This document shows, one piece after another, positions 1 to 5,842 of a stretch of 5,842 nt of DNA. Under the pieces are notes generated by a model. That model worked only from the letters and a program-made list of their open reading frames with translations. It did not search any database and was not told the DNA's origin. Positions within the stretch are counted from its first letter, which is position 1. Every line of letters starts with the position of its first letter. The position numbers and the translations under genes were made by a program. The DNA is from Clostridiales bacterium (lineage in GTDB: Bacteria > Bacillota > Clostridia > Christensenellales > DUVY01): NCBI GenBank assembly GCA_031290295.1, contig JAITNT010000068.1, forward strand, positions 1 to 5,842, written 5' to 3'.

Positions 1-1648
1 TATCGGCCGACGCCGCTTCCCGCCACGCCCCGCCGACCTTGACAAGGAGCTTGTAGGCTTTGGGAAGAATCGACGGCATAGGCAAAACCCTCGGGTCCAA
101 AAAGGCGTGACTCCTCATAGGATACTGCTTTTCTTCCTCATATTCCGCGGGATACTCGTCCCGGGGGATATCGCTGTCGAATACGACCCTTATGCCGCGA
201 ATTCCCACCGGCTCGGCAAACGTTAAATCGACGTGCTCCGCAGGCTTCAGGCTTACACAGCTATTGACACCGTTAATTTTACGTTCTATGCCGTCCTTAT
301 TCAAAGCCTTATCGCATTTTGCGGATCGCGCCGCCTGCGAATATTTGACGGGCGTGCCGAGCAGATAGCAGTCGTCCAGGCGCAGAAGCTGTTTTATTTC
401 CCCGATATGCAGAACCGCGCCCGCATTATCCGTCTTATACTTCTTAGCTACGGCGCACGCTATTCCCACAGCCTGCCCCATTATGCCGCATGTAGCCATA
501 ACGCGGGTAGACGCTAACGCGATATGCGTTGCGCTGATGTTGCGCCCCGCGACAAACAAATTCTTGATATTTTTTGAATAAAGACACCTCAAAGGAATCG
601 AATAGGGCTTTGGCAAAATACGGAATACGTTAGGCTCGTTAGGGCTGTCAAAGCCCAGCGGATCGTGGATATCCATAGGCCAGCCGCCGTACGCCGCCTC
701 GTCCTCAAAAATTCTGCCCTCCGCGACGTCGGACTCGTTAAGCACATAATCGCCCATATAGCGGCGGCTTTCGCGCTTACCGGGCAAAAATCCCACAAAG
801 TCGAGCGCCCAGTTGTCGGCGTCGTACTTGCCGCCGTTTTTAATAAAATCCCACGCGCCGTAAGCGGCGGCAAGCAATCTCGCCCTTACCGAATCCCCGT
901 CGCTTATCGCATCGCCCGCACCGCCGAACTCCAGCCACCAGTAATTTGTATTCAAAAACTTTTTGCCGCCGAAATGCAGGCGGTAATTAAATGCCGTTTC
1001 GTCATACCTCTCGGCAAACGGCGGCGCAACGTACTTCACGGGCTTTTGCGTTTCTCTTGCCTGAATAAGGCAGGTGTTGCCCATAGTTTGCGTGTCGGGC
1101 TTATCCAGTCCGTAGCTTTCGTTATACTCGGATTTTGCTTCCCGTCCGCGCATATAAAGCGCCCCGACAAGGGGCGCAAGCACGCTGTCGCCCGAGCAGT
1201 CGCAAAAATATTCCGCGCTTATAACATGCCTTTGATAGGTAGTCAACTGCCAACAGCCGATTTCGGTTATCCTGCCGCCGGACGAGGAAGCGTCGATACA
1301 CGTGCAATTCAACAAAAGCTCGATATTTTTCTCGGAAATAACTATATTGTACAGTACCGCGTCCCACATAGGATAATCCATAGAGGGATTATAGTAGGTG
1401 TTTGCGAGCGCCAGCTCCTCCAGAATACCGCCCTCTTTAAGCTCCGGCTGATAAATCGAAGCTCCGCGTATCCACATGCGCATTTCGCTCGAAGCGTTAC
1501 CCCCGAGAACCGGGCGATCCTGAACAAGCACAACCTTCAAGCCGTGTCTGGCGGCGGAAACCGCCGCGCACAGTCCGGCGATGCCTCCGCCTATAACGCA
1601 GAGATCGGTCTTGTGTTTAATTACCGGATGCTCATTTTTTGCTTGCAT
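1..1648 (-). CDS. FAD-dependent oxidoreductase, FAD_oxidored type (3' end outside window)
   Basis: The frame is open without a stop from the ATG at 1648 to the window edge, giving 549 visible residues; the C-terminus is missing. The N-terminus carries a dinucleotide-binding fold: GGGIAG at residues 20-25 (GxGxxG), a second strand ending near Q43-D44, then LGGNASSE at 48-55, which is typical of FAD_oxidored (PF12831-like) proteins. Other family-like blocks are DCSGDS (150-155), RESRR followed by GDYVL (292-303), and VAGRNISATH (366-375), which closes the FAD site. Residues about 430-549 form a separate beta-rich segment (GIRGIRVVF, then YKLLVKVGGAW) resembling a galactose-binding/discoidin-like domain. 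There is no signal peptide, so the protein is probably cytoplasmic. It overlaps the GH-A gene by 17 bp and has a strong Shine-Dalgarno sequence, so it is the third gene of the hydrolase operon. Family membership is well supported. The substrate is unknown: oxidation of a sugar or glycoside is inferred only from the neighbours. Confidence 0.9.
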   Translation of the reverse strand, partial: MQAKNEHPVIKHKTDLCVIGGGIAGLCAAVSAARHGLKVVLVQDRPVLGGNASSEMRMWIRGASIYQPELKEGGILEELALANTYYNPSMDYPMWDAVLYNIVISEKNIELLLNCTCIDASSSGGRITEIGCWQLTTYQRHVISAEYFCDCSGDSVLAPLVGALYMRGREAKSEYNESYGLDKPDTQTMGNTCLIQARETQKPVKYVAPPFAERYDETAFNYRLHFGGKKFLNTNYWWLEFGGAGDAISDGDSVRARLLAAAYGAWDFIKNGGKYDADNWALDFVGFLPGKRESRRYMGDYVLNESDVAEGRIFEDEAAYGGWPMDIHDPLGFDSPNEPNVFRILPKPYSIPLRCLYSKNIKNLFVAGRNISATHIALASTRVMATCGIMGQAVGIACAVAKKYKTDNAGAVLHIGEIKQLLRLDDCYLLGTPVKYSQAARSAKCDKALNKDGIERKINGVNSCVSLKPAEHVDLTFAEPVGIRGIRVVFDSDIPRDEYPAEYEEEKQYPMRSHAFLDPRVLPMPSILPKAYKLLVKVGGAWREAASAD

Positions 1649-2822
1649 TTTTTATAAACTCCTTATCGCCCTGAACGTTCGTGTTTGCGTGCATATATAA
1701 TTTGCGTATATCCGCGGCGGCGCCGTTAAAATATTTATAGAGCGCCAACCCCTTTGCCTTCGGGATTAATCCCGCGGGATTATCGGGCGAAGTAAAAAGT
1801 CCGAAATCCTTTTCTATACCCGGACCGTCCTCCCAGTCGAACAAGCGAAAATAGTGCACCGTTTCTAAGTGTTTCAAGCCCTTGAGGCGTTCATAATCCC
1901 CCAGCAGGTACGCGGCTTGCCGTTCGTCGGATTCCTTCTGCGTGATACCGAATTTAACCAAATCGCTGTCATGATACCCGAACTCCGTAATAAATACGGG
2001 CTTTCTCCCGTCGCCGTGCCGCTCCGCGACGCCGTACACTTCATTATAAAAGTCAACTAATCTCTCCGATACGCCGTCAAAATTATACGGGTGCCACGAA
2101 AGAATATGGAAGTAATCGTCTGTATCGGTGGCCGCGGCGGAACCGCGCGGGAATTTGCCGCTCTCGATGTGCTTGTAAATCATTTCGATAAAGCCCGCCG
2201 TGCGTTCGCTGCCGCCCGCCGGCGACGGTATAACTACCTTTGCTTTTGAATTACCGACCTTGACGCCCTTGCAGCTGTAATAGCATATGTCTACGGTTAT
2301 TTGCGCTTTTTCGTCCTCGGTATACGACAGTCCTGGATACTCGCCCTCGGGCGGAGGATTCTCATCGGGATAACCGGGCTTGGCTATAAACCTGTCGAAG
2401 TTGACCTCGTTGCCGACCTCCCAGAATTTTATCTCGGGAAACGCTCTTGCAAGAATGGCGCAGCTCTCGGTTTGCAACCGCAAAAACGGAATATAAACGT
2501 CGCCGTCGGGCAGCGGTATAACGTTCCAACTGCTCGCCTCGAAGCCCTCGGGGTGAAGATAACAATGGTTCATTCCCGTAAGATGAGTGACGCCGTTATC
2601 GATAAGCTTTTTTAGCAGCGCCTTATACGCGACGATTTTTGAGGGTATAAGCCTCGGCTTGCCCTCGCGGTCAAGCTCCAGCAAATCGCGGTGATGCATC
2701 CACACGCGCATGGACTTGCAACCTAACGCCGCGATAATATCTACGGTGCGGTCGGGCGTTATGCCGGGCTGTATAGGACCCTCGAACACTTCGCATATGC
2801 CGAATAAATATTTTTTTGCCAT
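1632..2822 (-). CDS. Clan GH-A (beta/alpha)8-barrel glycoside hydrolase, family unassigned
   Basis: A complete 396-residue protein, about the size of a single catalytic barrel. FWEVGNE at 133-139 looks like the end of strand beta-4 in clan GH-A enzymes, with N138 and E139 as the conserved pair and E139 the likely acid/base. FITEFGYH at 277-284 looks like strand beta-7, with E280 the likely nucleophile. LSWHPYNFDG at 241-250 fits beta-6, which often has such His and Tyr residues. A Trp near 330 and the FGL...PKAKGLALY end (340-362) match the beta-8 region and closing helix. The two glutamates predict a retaining beta-glycosidase (or alpha-L-arabinoside) mechanism. The WEVGNE form recalls GH39, GH51 and GH79 more than the NEP of GH5, but I cannot assign a family. 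There is no signal peptide (start MAKKYLFG), so it is probably cytoplasmic. It begins 5 bp after the GH36 stop and overlaps the oxidoreductase start by 17 bp. Fold and catalytic class are fairly sure; substrate is unknown. Confidence 0.8.
   Translation of the reverse strand: MAKKYLFGICEVFEGPIQPGITPDRTVDIIAALGCKSMRVWMHHRDLLELDREGKPRLIPSKIVAYKALLKKLIDNGVTHLTGMNHCYLHPEGFEASSWNVIPLPDGDVYIPFLRLQTESCAILARAFPEIKFWEVGNEVNFDRFIAKPGYPDENPPPEGEYPGLSYTEDEKAQITVDICYYSCKGVKVGNSKAKVVIPSPAGGSERTAGFIEMIYKHIESGKFPRGSAAATDTDDYFHILSWHPYNFDGVSERLVDFYNEVYGVAERHGDGRKPVFITEFGYHDSDLVKFGITQKESDERQAAYLLGDYERLKGLKHLETVHYFRLFDWEDGPGIEKDFGLFTSPDNPAGLIPKAKGLALYKYFNGAAADIRKLYMHANTNVQGDKEFIKNASKK
1659..1664 (-). promoter_or_regulatory. 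Ribosome-binding site of the FAD oxidoreductase gene
   Basis: Reads AAGGAG on the minus strand, followed by a 10-base A/T-rich spacer and then the ATG at 1646-1648. This near-perfect Shine-Dalgarno sequence fixes the start of the oxidoreductase. It lies inside the last codons of the GH-A gene, whose TGA is at 1632-1634, so ribosomes finishing that gene can re-initiate here. Confidence 0.8.
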
Positions 2823-2827
2823 AACGC

Positions 2828-4927
2828 TTAAATATCTCCCTTGCTTAAATAAACAACTACGCCGCTTCTCGCCTGCATATCCTCGATTATCAAGCCGCCG
2901 TTCTCGATACGCGCGCTTGCGCCGCTTGCCTTGAATACTCCGTCGATTTTTTTATCGATAAGCGTCTTATGCTTGATTTTCAGGATTTTTTGTTCGCTGA
3001 ACGCATGTACCGTAAACACGACGCCGCCCGCGCCCTCGCGTAAAACGGCTTTCCAGCCCTTAGGGTCGCGCATAGAGCGGTTATATTTACCGAGAAAATA
3101 CGAAAAGCCGTCCTTAATAACATGAGCGCACTTGCGATACAGAGCGACTGCGTCCTTGACGATATCGGTCTGCCGCGCGTTAAGCCCGTCAATATCGCCC
3201 GAAAAACACATGCGCCCCAGGAAGCATTTTGAAATAGTGTTCACCATTCTTCTCTCGTCGTCGGTACTGCGGAGCACCGCCCAAACCTGACAGCGGTCGG
3301 GTTGAATAATACGGTGCAAATCCCCCGCTACCGCCGCGCCCTCGTCGGACTCGTGTATGTCGGAATAGGACATCTGATCTCCAAGAGCAATCATGGACGG
3401 CTCGTGACGCATTCCGCCCGAAGCGCACATTTCCAAAACTATATCCGGAAGCTCCCGCTTGATTTCTCCGAAGAACTCCTGCGCCGCCAAAACCTGTTGC
3501 CGCAAGCCCTCTCCTATCGACTCCGCGCCGTCGCAGCCTACGCCGATATTCTCGTTATAGTCCACCTTGACGTAGCCGAAGCCCTTATCGCGCAGTAATC
3601 CTATCACGTCTTTTTTGAGTAAACCGATCACATAGGGGTCGCGCATATCCACAAAGGCGCGTTCGAGATTACGGATAACCTTGCCGTCGCGGGTCAACAG
3701 ATGTCCGTCAAAAACCCCCGCCAGCTCGTCGTACTCGCGGCTCTCGTACTCGAACCAAAGCCCCGCGCGCATACCCCTGGCGTTAATTATCCTAACGACC
3801 TCCTCAAGCCCGTTAGGATAATAGTCCTTCCTCGGAGTATAAAAGCCCGCCGATTTATCGAGCTTTTCGTACCAACCCGCGTCGATTACAAAATAGTCTA
3901 TTCCGAAATCGGAAGCGGAGTTTATGAGCGGCAGGATATTATCCAGCGAGCACCGTCCCCACGTATTGCAATATTCGTTATAAATAATCGGCAAGGCCTG
4001 CTCGCAAGCGGGCTTAGGGTATTCCTTCTGCCGCTCGGTGAGGATTTGGCTTGCCTCGTCTACGCCGCCCCTGATTACGGTAAAGCAAGCGCGCGGCGTC
4101 GTAATGCTTTCCCCGGGCTTCAATACCTTGCGCCAATGCCCGAACTCAAAATCGGCTATCCCGCCCGAAAGATTAACCGAGTTTTGGGCAAGATAAAATT
4201 CCATTTGCCATGACGAACCGCACCCGATATTTACCGCCCACGTTACGCCGTTAAGCGTGTCGGTAAGCGCGGCAAACGGTATGAAATTACGCGCGGGCGT
4301 AGAGCCTATAGCGCCGAAGCGTTCGCCGCGCACGCCGTAATTCATCCACGACGGCTCCATAAGGAGATCCTCCACGGTGCGCGTTTCGAGTTGCGCCTCC
4401 GCGCTCCATTGCGAGCGCAAACGGTGCAACCGGATTCCGCCGGCAGGATTGTCGAGCGCAAACGGAGTAAGACTGCCGATAGAAAAGGACGAAAGCATTT
4501 CTAGCGTTATGTCGCTTTCGCCGCCGTTGACGTATACGGTGTAGCATTCCAAAAACTTGCGTCCCTCGCGGTAAAGCAAATGATGCTCTGCCGTCCGGAC
4601 GCCGTCGCGGTTAAAATATGTGACTATGTCGGTGTCCTCCGCGCCCGTTACCTTGTTCTGTCCGGCGAATTTAAGTTGAAAACAGCTTTCGCCGTTCCGC
4701 ATAGTTTGACCCGCCGAATACTGTCTGTTAACGGCGTCGCCGAATACGCTTACCTGTACCATAGGGTCGGGACGGTTGTACTTGACCCCCTCTAAGGTAA
4801 GCTTTTTGCCGTCTACTTTAGAGAGCATACCGGCTGGCACGGCGGTAAACGTCGTTATTCCGTCTATGATAGTATAAATCGCGGTTATGCCGCCTAATTT
4901 GTGCTTAATGGTTTTAATTTCCGCCAT
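2828..4927 (-). CDS. Glycoside hydrolase family 36 enzyme (alpha-galactosidase-like, melibiase fold)
   Basis: A complete 699-residue protein, close to the usual length of GH36 enzymes. The layout fits the family: an N-terminal beta-supersandwich (about 1-305), a (beta/alpha)8 barrel (about 310-620) and a small C-terminal beta domain. Barrel motifs are DAGWY (349-353), GLWFEYES (389-396), VKVDYNEN (453-460) with D456 the expected nucleophile, EMCASGG (499-505), and SDIHESDE (522-529) with D523 the expected acid/base. GRMCFSGDI (571-579) follows near the end of the barrel. Family enzymes retain anomeric configuration and release terminal alpha-galactose or alpha-N-acetylgalactosamine. Several flanking residues depart from the well-studied enzymes: KVDYN instead of KWDxN, WFEYES instead of WFEPE, and SYSD instead of W-x-SD. 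Substrate is therefore uncertain. There is no signal peptide, so it is probably intracellular. The ATG at 4927 is the only plausible start before the in-frame TAG at 4994-4996. It heads the tight three-gene run with the GH-A hydrolase and oxidoreductase. Family is very likely; exact activity is not. Confidence 0.9.
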   Translation of the reverse strand: MAEIKTIKHKLGGITAIYTIIDGITTFTAVPAGMLSKVDGKKLTLEGVKYNRPDPMVQVSVFGDAVNRQYSAGQTMRNGESCFQLKFAGQNKVTGAEDTDIVTYFNRDGVRTAEHHLLYREGRKFLECYTVYVNGGESDITLEMLSSFSIGSLTPFALDNPAGGIRLHRLRSQWSAEAQLETRTVEDLLMEPSWMNYGVRGERFGAIGSTPARNFIPFAALTDTLNGVTWAVNIGCGSSWQMEFYLAQNSVNLSGGIADFEFGHWRKVLKPGESITTPRACFTVIRGGVDEASQILTERQKEYPKPACEQALPIIYNEYCNTWGRCSLDNILPLINSASDFGIDYFVIDAGWYEKLDKSAGFYTPRKDYYPNGLEEVVRIINARGMRAGLWFEYESREYDELAGVFDGHLLTRDGKVIRNLERAFVDMRDPYVIGLLKKDVIGLLRDKGFGYVKVDYNENIGVGCDGAESIGEGLRQQVLAAQEFFGEIKRELPDIVLEMCASGGMRHEPSMIALGDQMSYSDIHESDEGAAVAGDLHRIIQPDRCQVWAVLRSTDDERRMVNTISKCFLGRMCFSGDIDGLNARQTDIVKDAVALYRKCAHVIKDGFSYFLGKYNRSMRDPKGWKAVLREGAGGVVFTVHAFSEQKILKIKHKTLIDKKIDGVFKASGASARIENGGLIIEDMQARSGVVVYLSKGDI
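2836..2840 (-). promoter_or_regulatory. Ribosome-binding site of the GH-A hydrolase gene
   Basis: Reads GGGAG (in the context AAGGGAGAT) on the minus strand, 13 bases before the ATG at 2820-2822, slightly further than ideal. It sits inside the last codons of the GH36 gene, whose TAA is at 2828-2830. This placement supports the chosen start and points to coupled translation of the two hydrolases. Confidence 0.6.
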
Positions 4928-4935
4928 TTTATTCG

Positions 4936-4941
4936 TTTCCC
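4936..4941 (-). promoter_or_regulatory. Weak candidate ribosome-binding site of the GH36 gene
   Basis: Reads GGGAAA on the minus strand, 8 bases before the ATG at 4925-4927. It is a poorer match to the Shine-Dalgarno consensus than the sites of the next two genes. Only 31 bases separate the upstream hairpin from the ATG. A 4-of-6 match to a -10 box (TAAAAA) exists there, but its -35 would fall inside the hairpin, so I do not call a promoter. Confidence 0.4.
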
Positions 4942-4958
4942 GTCGATTTTTAGCCGTT

Positions 4959-4991
4959 AGAAAGGCATTCCGTAAACCGGAATGCCCTTCT
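4959..4991 (-). terminator. Stem-loop between the CBM-like protein gene and the GH36 gene: weak terminator or attenuator
   Basis: On the minus strand AGAAGGGCATTCCG, loop GTTTA, then CGGAATGCCTTTCT form a 14-bp stem with a single G-U wobble. The inner 9 bp (GGCATTCCG/CGGAATGCC) pair perfectly. The hairpin begins 22 bases after the stop codon at 5014-5016, where a terminator is expected. The U-tract is short and interrupted (UUUCU then AA) and partly within the stem, so termination is probably incomplete. It could instead be a 3'-end stabilising or processing hairpin that sets different levels for the gene before and the operon after. The stem is certain from the bases; its role is inferred. 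Confidence 0.55.
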
Positions 4992-5013
4992 CGCTATGTC
5001 TTGTGTAACCGCC

Positions 5014-5842
5014 TTACCCCGCAACCGTCGTAAGCGTTACGTTGCTGATAATGCCGCTGACCGCGGTCAAAGGCGTGTTGTCAGGCAGAAAAATTCGGAA
5101 TGCTATCGGTGTTCCGCTCGAAACGGTGACATCGTACGTAACCGTCTTTGTATCGCTTGTAACAAAGTCCGACGGTTTCAATGCCCTACGATCGCTCGAA
5201 CCTATCCTAAGATAGAAAGTATTCGCGTCCGTAATGTTTATAAACGTTACGTCAAGTGTCAAGGTATAATGTCCGTCCGCAACCTCTATAGCGGTATTAA
5301 TGTTAGGATACCCGTTCCCGTAAATGCTGAATACGAAGTTTCCGTCGGTATCGAAAGCATACGAGGTGTCTGCACTATTATTCACAAACGTAAACTTCCC
5401 TGCCTCCGTAATTCCGTCTACGGTGATATCCATAGCCGTCGCCGCCGAAAGGTCGTAGGCGTACATTCTTATGTTGCCGATAACGATCGTCAAATTAACG
5501 TTGTTGCCGAAAAGCTCGAGCACGTTCGTCGCGCCGACGGTGATAAAGCTCAAGCTAACGTGTATTTGATTGCCTGCGGCGGGAAGCATGAAGCCTCTGC
5601 TCTTTGCCCCTCCGCCGATATTCGCATTAAGGAACAACGCCGTGCCCGTGCTTTCCAATACCTTGACGTCGAAATTAATAATGTAGTGCTTATTAGCGGC
5701 AAAAGCCGCGTCGTCGGTTTGCGCGATTCCGATACCGATATCGTACCAGTTAGTTGCGGACGCGCTGTCGAATGAAACCTTGTAGCCCGTTGCCGCTCCG
5801 AACGGCGTCTCACCGGCAGCCGCCGCGGTAATTACGGCGGAG
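5014..5842 (-). CDS. Probable extracellular protein ending in two carbohydrate-binding-module-like beta-sandwich units (5' end outside window)
   Basis: The frame is open from the window edge to TAA at 5014-5016, giving the last 275 residues of a larger protein. A TTG at 5656-5658 could look like a start, but the reading continues upstream in the same style for 61 codons, so it is internal. Composition is typical of secreted proteins: rich in Thr, Ser, Asn, Val, Ile and Ala, no cysteine, and alternating beta-strand patterns. Two units can be matched: about residues 10-134 and 135-275 of the visible part. KHYIINFDVKV (51-61) pairs with GHYTLTLDVTF (190-200), FLNANIG (70-76) with YLRIG (210-214), and GNIRMYAYD (122-130) with SNVTLTTV (266-273). 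This resembles the Y-x-(hydrophobic)-F-D-x core and closing strand of CBM4/9/22-like domains. No sortase signal, dockerin, SLH repeat or transmembrane anchor follows; it ends in VAG. The catalytic part, if any, and the signal peptide would lie outside the window. Binding function is inferred from the fold pattern. Confidence 0.8.
   Translation of the reverse strand, partial: SAVITAAAAGETPFGAATGYKVSFDSASATNWYDIGIGIAQTDDAAFAANKHYIINFDVKVLESTGTALFLNANIGGGAKSRGFMLPAAGNQIHVSLSFITVGATNVLELFGNNVNLTIVIGNIRMYAYDLSAATAMDITVDGITEAGKFTFVNNSADTSYAFDTDGNFVFSIYGNGYPNINTAIEVADGHYTLTLDVTFINITDANTFYLRIGSSDRRALKPSDFVTSDTKTVTYDVTVSSGTPIAFRIFLPDNTPLTAVSGIISNVTLTTVAG

Noticed and set aside
1632..1648. The 17-bp overlap as a possible frameshift or gene-fusion error
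   Set aside because: Both genes have intact ends. The oxidoreductase has its own AAGGAG site 10 bases before its ATG, so an ordinary operon overlap explains it.
665..1657. A 330-codon open frame on the plus strand
   Set aside because: It lies wholly antisense to the FAD oxidoreductase, whose frame carries clear family motifs (GGGIAG, RESRR, AGRNISATH). The plus-strand product is Arg-rich with no recognisable motif, as expected for a shadow of GC-biased codons.
3701..4213. A 170-codon open frame on the plus strand
   Set aside because: It is antisense to the catalytic region of the GH36 enzyme and has no motif of its own.
4928..4958. A promoter for the GH36 operon (TAAAAA as a -10 box)
   Set aside because: It matches only 4 of 6 bases, the -35 position would lie in the hairpin, and no good -35 hexamer is present.
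5014..5658. A stand-alone 214-residue protein starting at the TTG at 5656-5658
   Set aside because: The same frame stays open to the window edge with matching composition. A TTG start here would cut the first beta-sandwich unit in the middle of a strand pair.
4996..5775. A 259-codon open frame on the plus strand
   Set aside because: It is antisense to the beta-sandwich protein, is rich in Arg, Val and Cys without domain logic, and crosses the hairpin-side gap with no good ribosome-binding site. The minus-strand reading has repeated strand motifs and is the real gene.

Overview
The window is a compact, one-directional stretch of bacterial accessory metabolism. All four genes read on the minus strand, so transcription runs from high to low coordinates. 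About 98% of the window is coding. The only clear non-coding gap is 86 bp (4928-5013). In order of transcription the genes are: (1) the C-terminal 275 residues of a large, probably extracellular protein, ending in two related beta-sandwich, carbohydrate-binding-module-like units (5014-5842, start outside the window); (2) a 699-residue glycoside hydrolase family 36 (alpha-galactosidase-type) enzyme (2828-4927); (3) a 396-residue clan GH-A (beta/alpha)8-barrel glycoside hydrolase whose family I cannot name (1632-2822); and (4) an FAD-dependent oxidoreductase of the FAD_oxidored type, of which 549 residues are visible before it runs off the window (1-1648).

Genes 2, 3 and 4 are almost certainly one operon. 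There are 5 bp between genes 2 and 3, and genes 3 and 4 overlap by 17 bp. The ribosome-binding sites of genes 3 and 4 lie inside the end of the gene before. Gene 1 is separated from gene 2 by a 14-bp hairpin with a poor U-tract. This is best read as a weak terminator or attenuator, so genes 2-4 may be expressed at a lower level by read-through. The 31 bases between hairpin and gene 2 leave little room for a separate promoter.

Neither glycosidase has a signal peptide, and the N-terminus of the oxidoreductase is also cytoplasmic in character. The simplest model is that a secreted, glycan-binding protein captures or attacks a plant or host polysaccharide outside the cell. Imported oligosaccharides would then be trimmed in the cytoplasm by the GH36 and GH-A enzymes. 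The flavoenzyme would oxidise the released sugar, glycoside or a linked moiety. No transporter or regulator is visible. The substrate cannot be read from the sequence.

The AAGGAG and GGGAG Shine-Dalgarno sequences, roughly 50% GC, and the mix of glycosidases with an FAD_oxidored protein suggest a gut, rumen or sediment polysaccharide degrader. Bacillota (Clostridia-like) is my first guess, with Verrucomicrobiota/Lentisphaerota-type bacteria possible. There is no marker gene to prove this. I see no RNA gene, mobile element, CRISPR array or defence system. The most interesting content is the pairing of two divergent glycosidases with a flavoprotein oxidoreductase, a possible oxidative glycan-degradation pathway.
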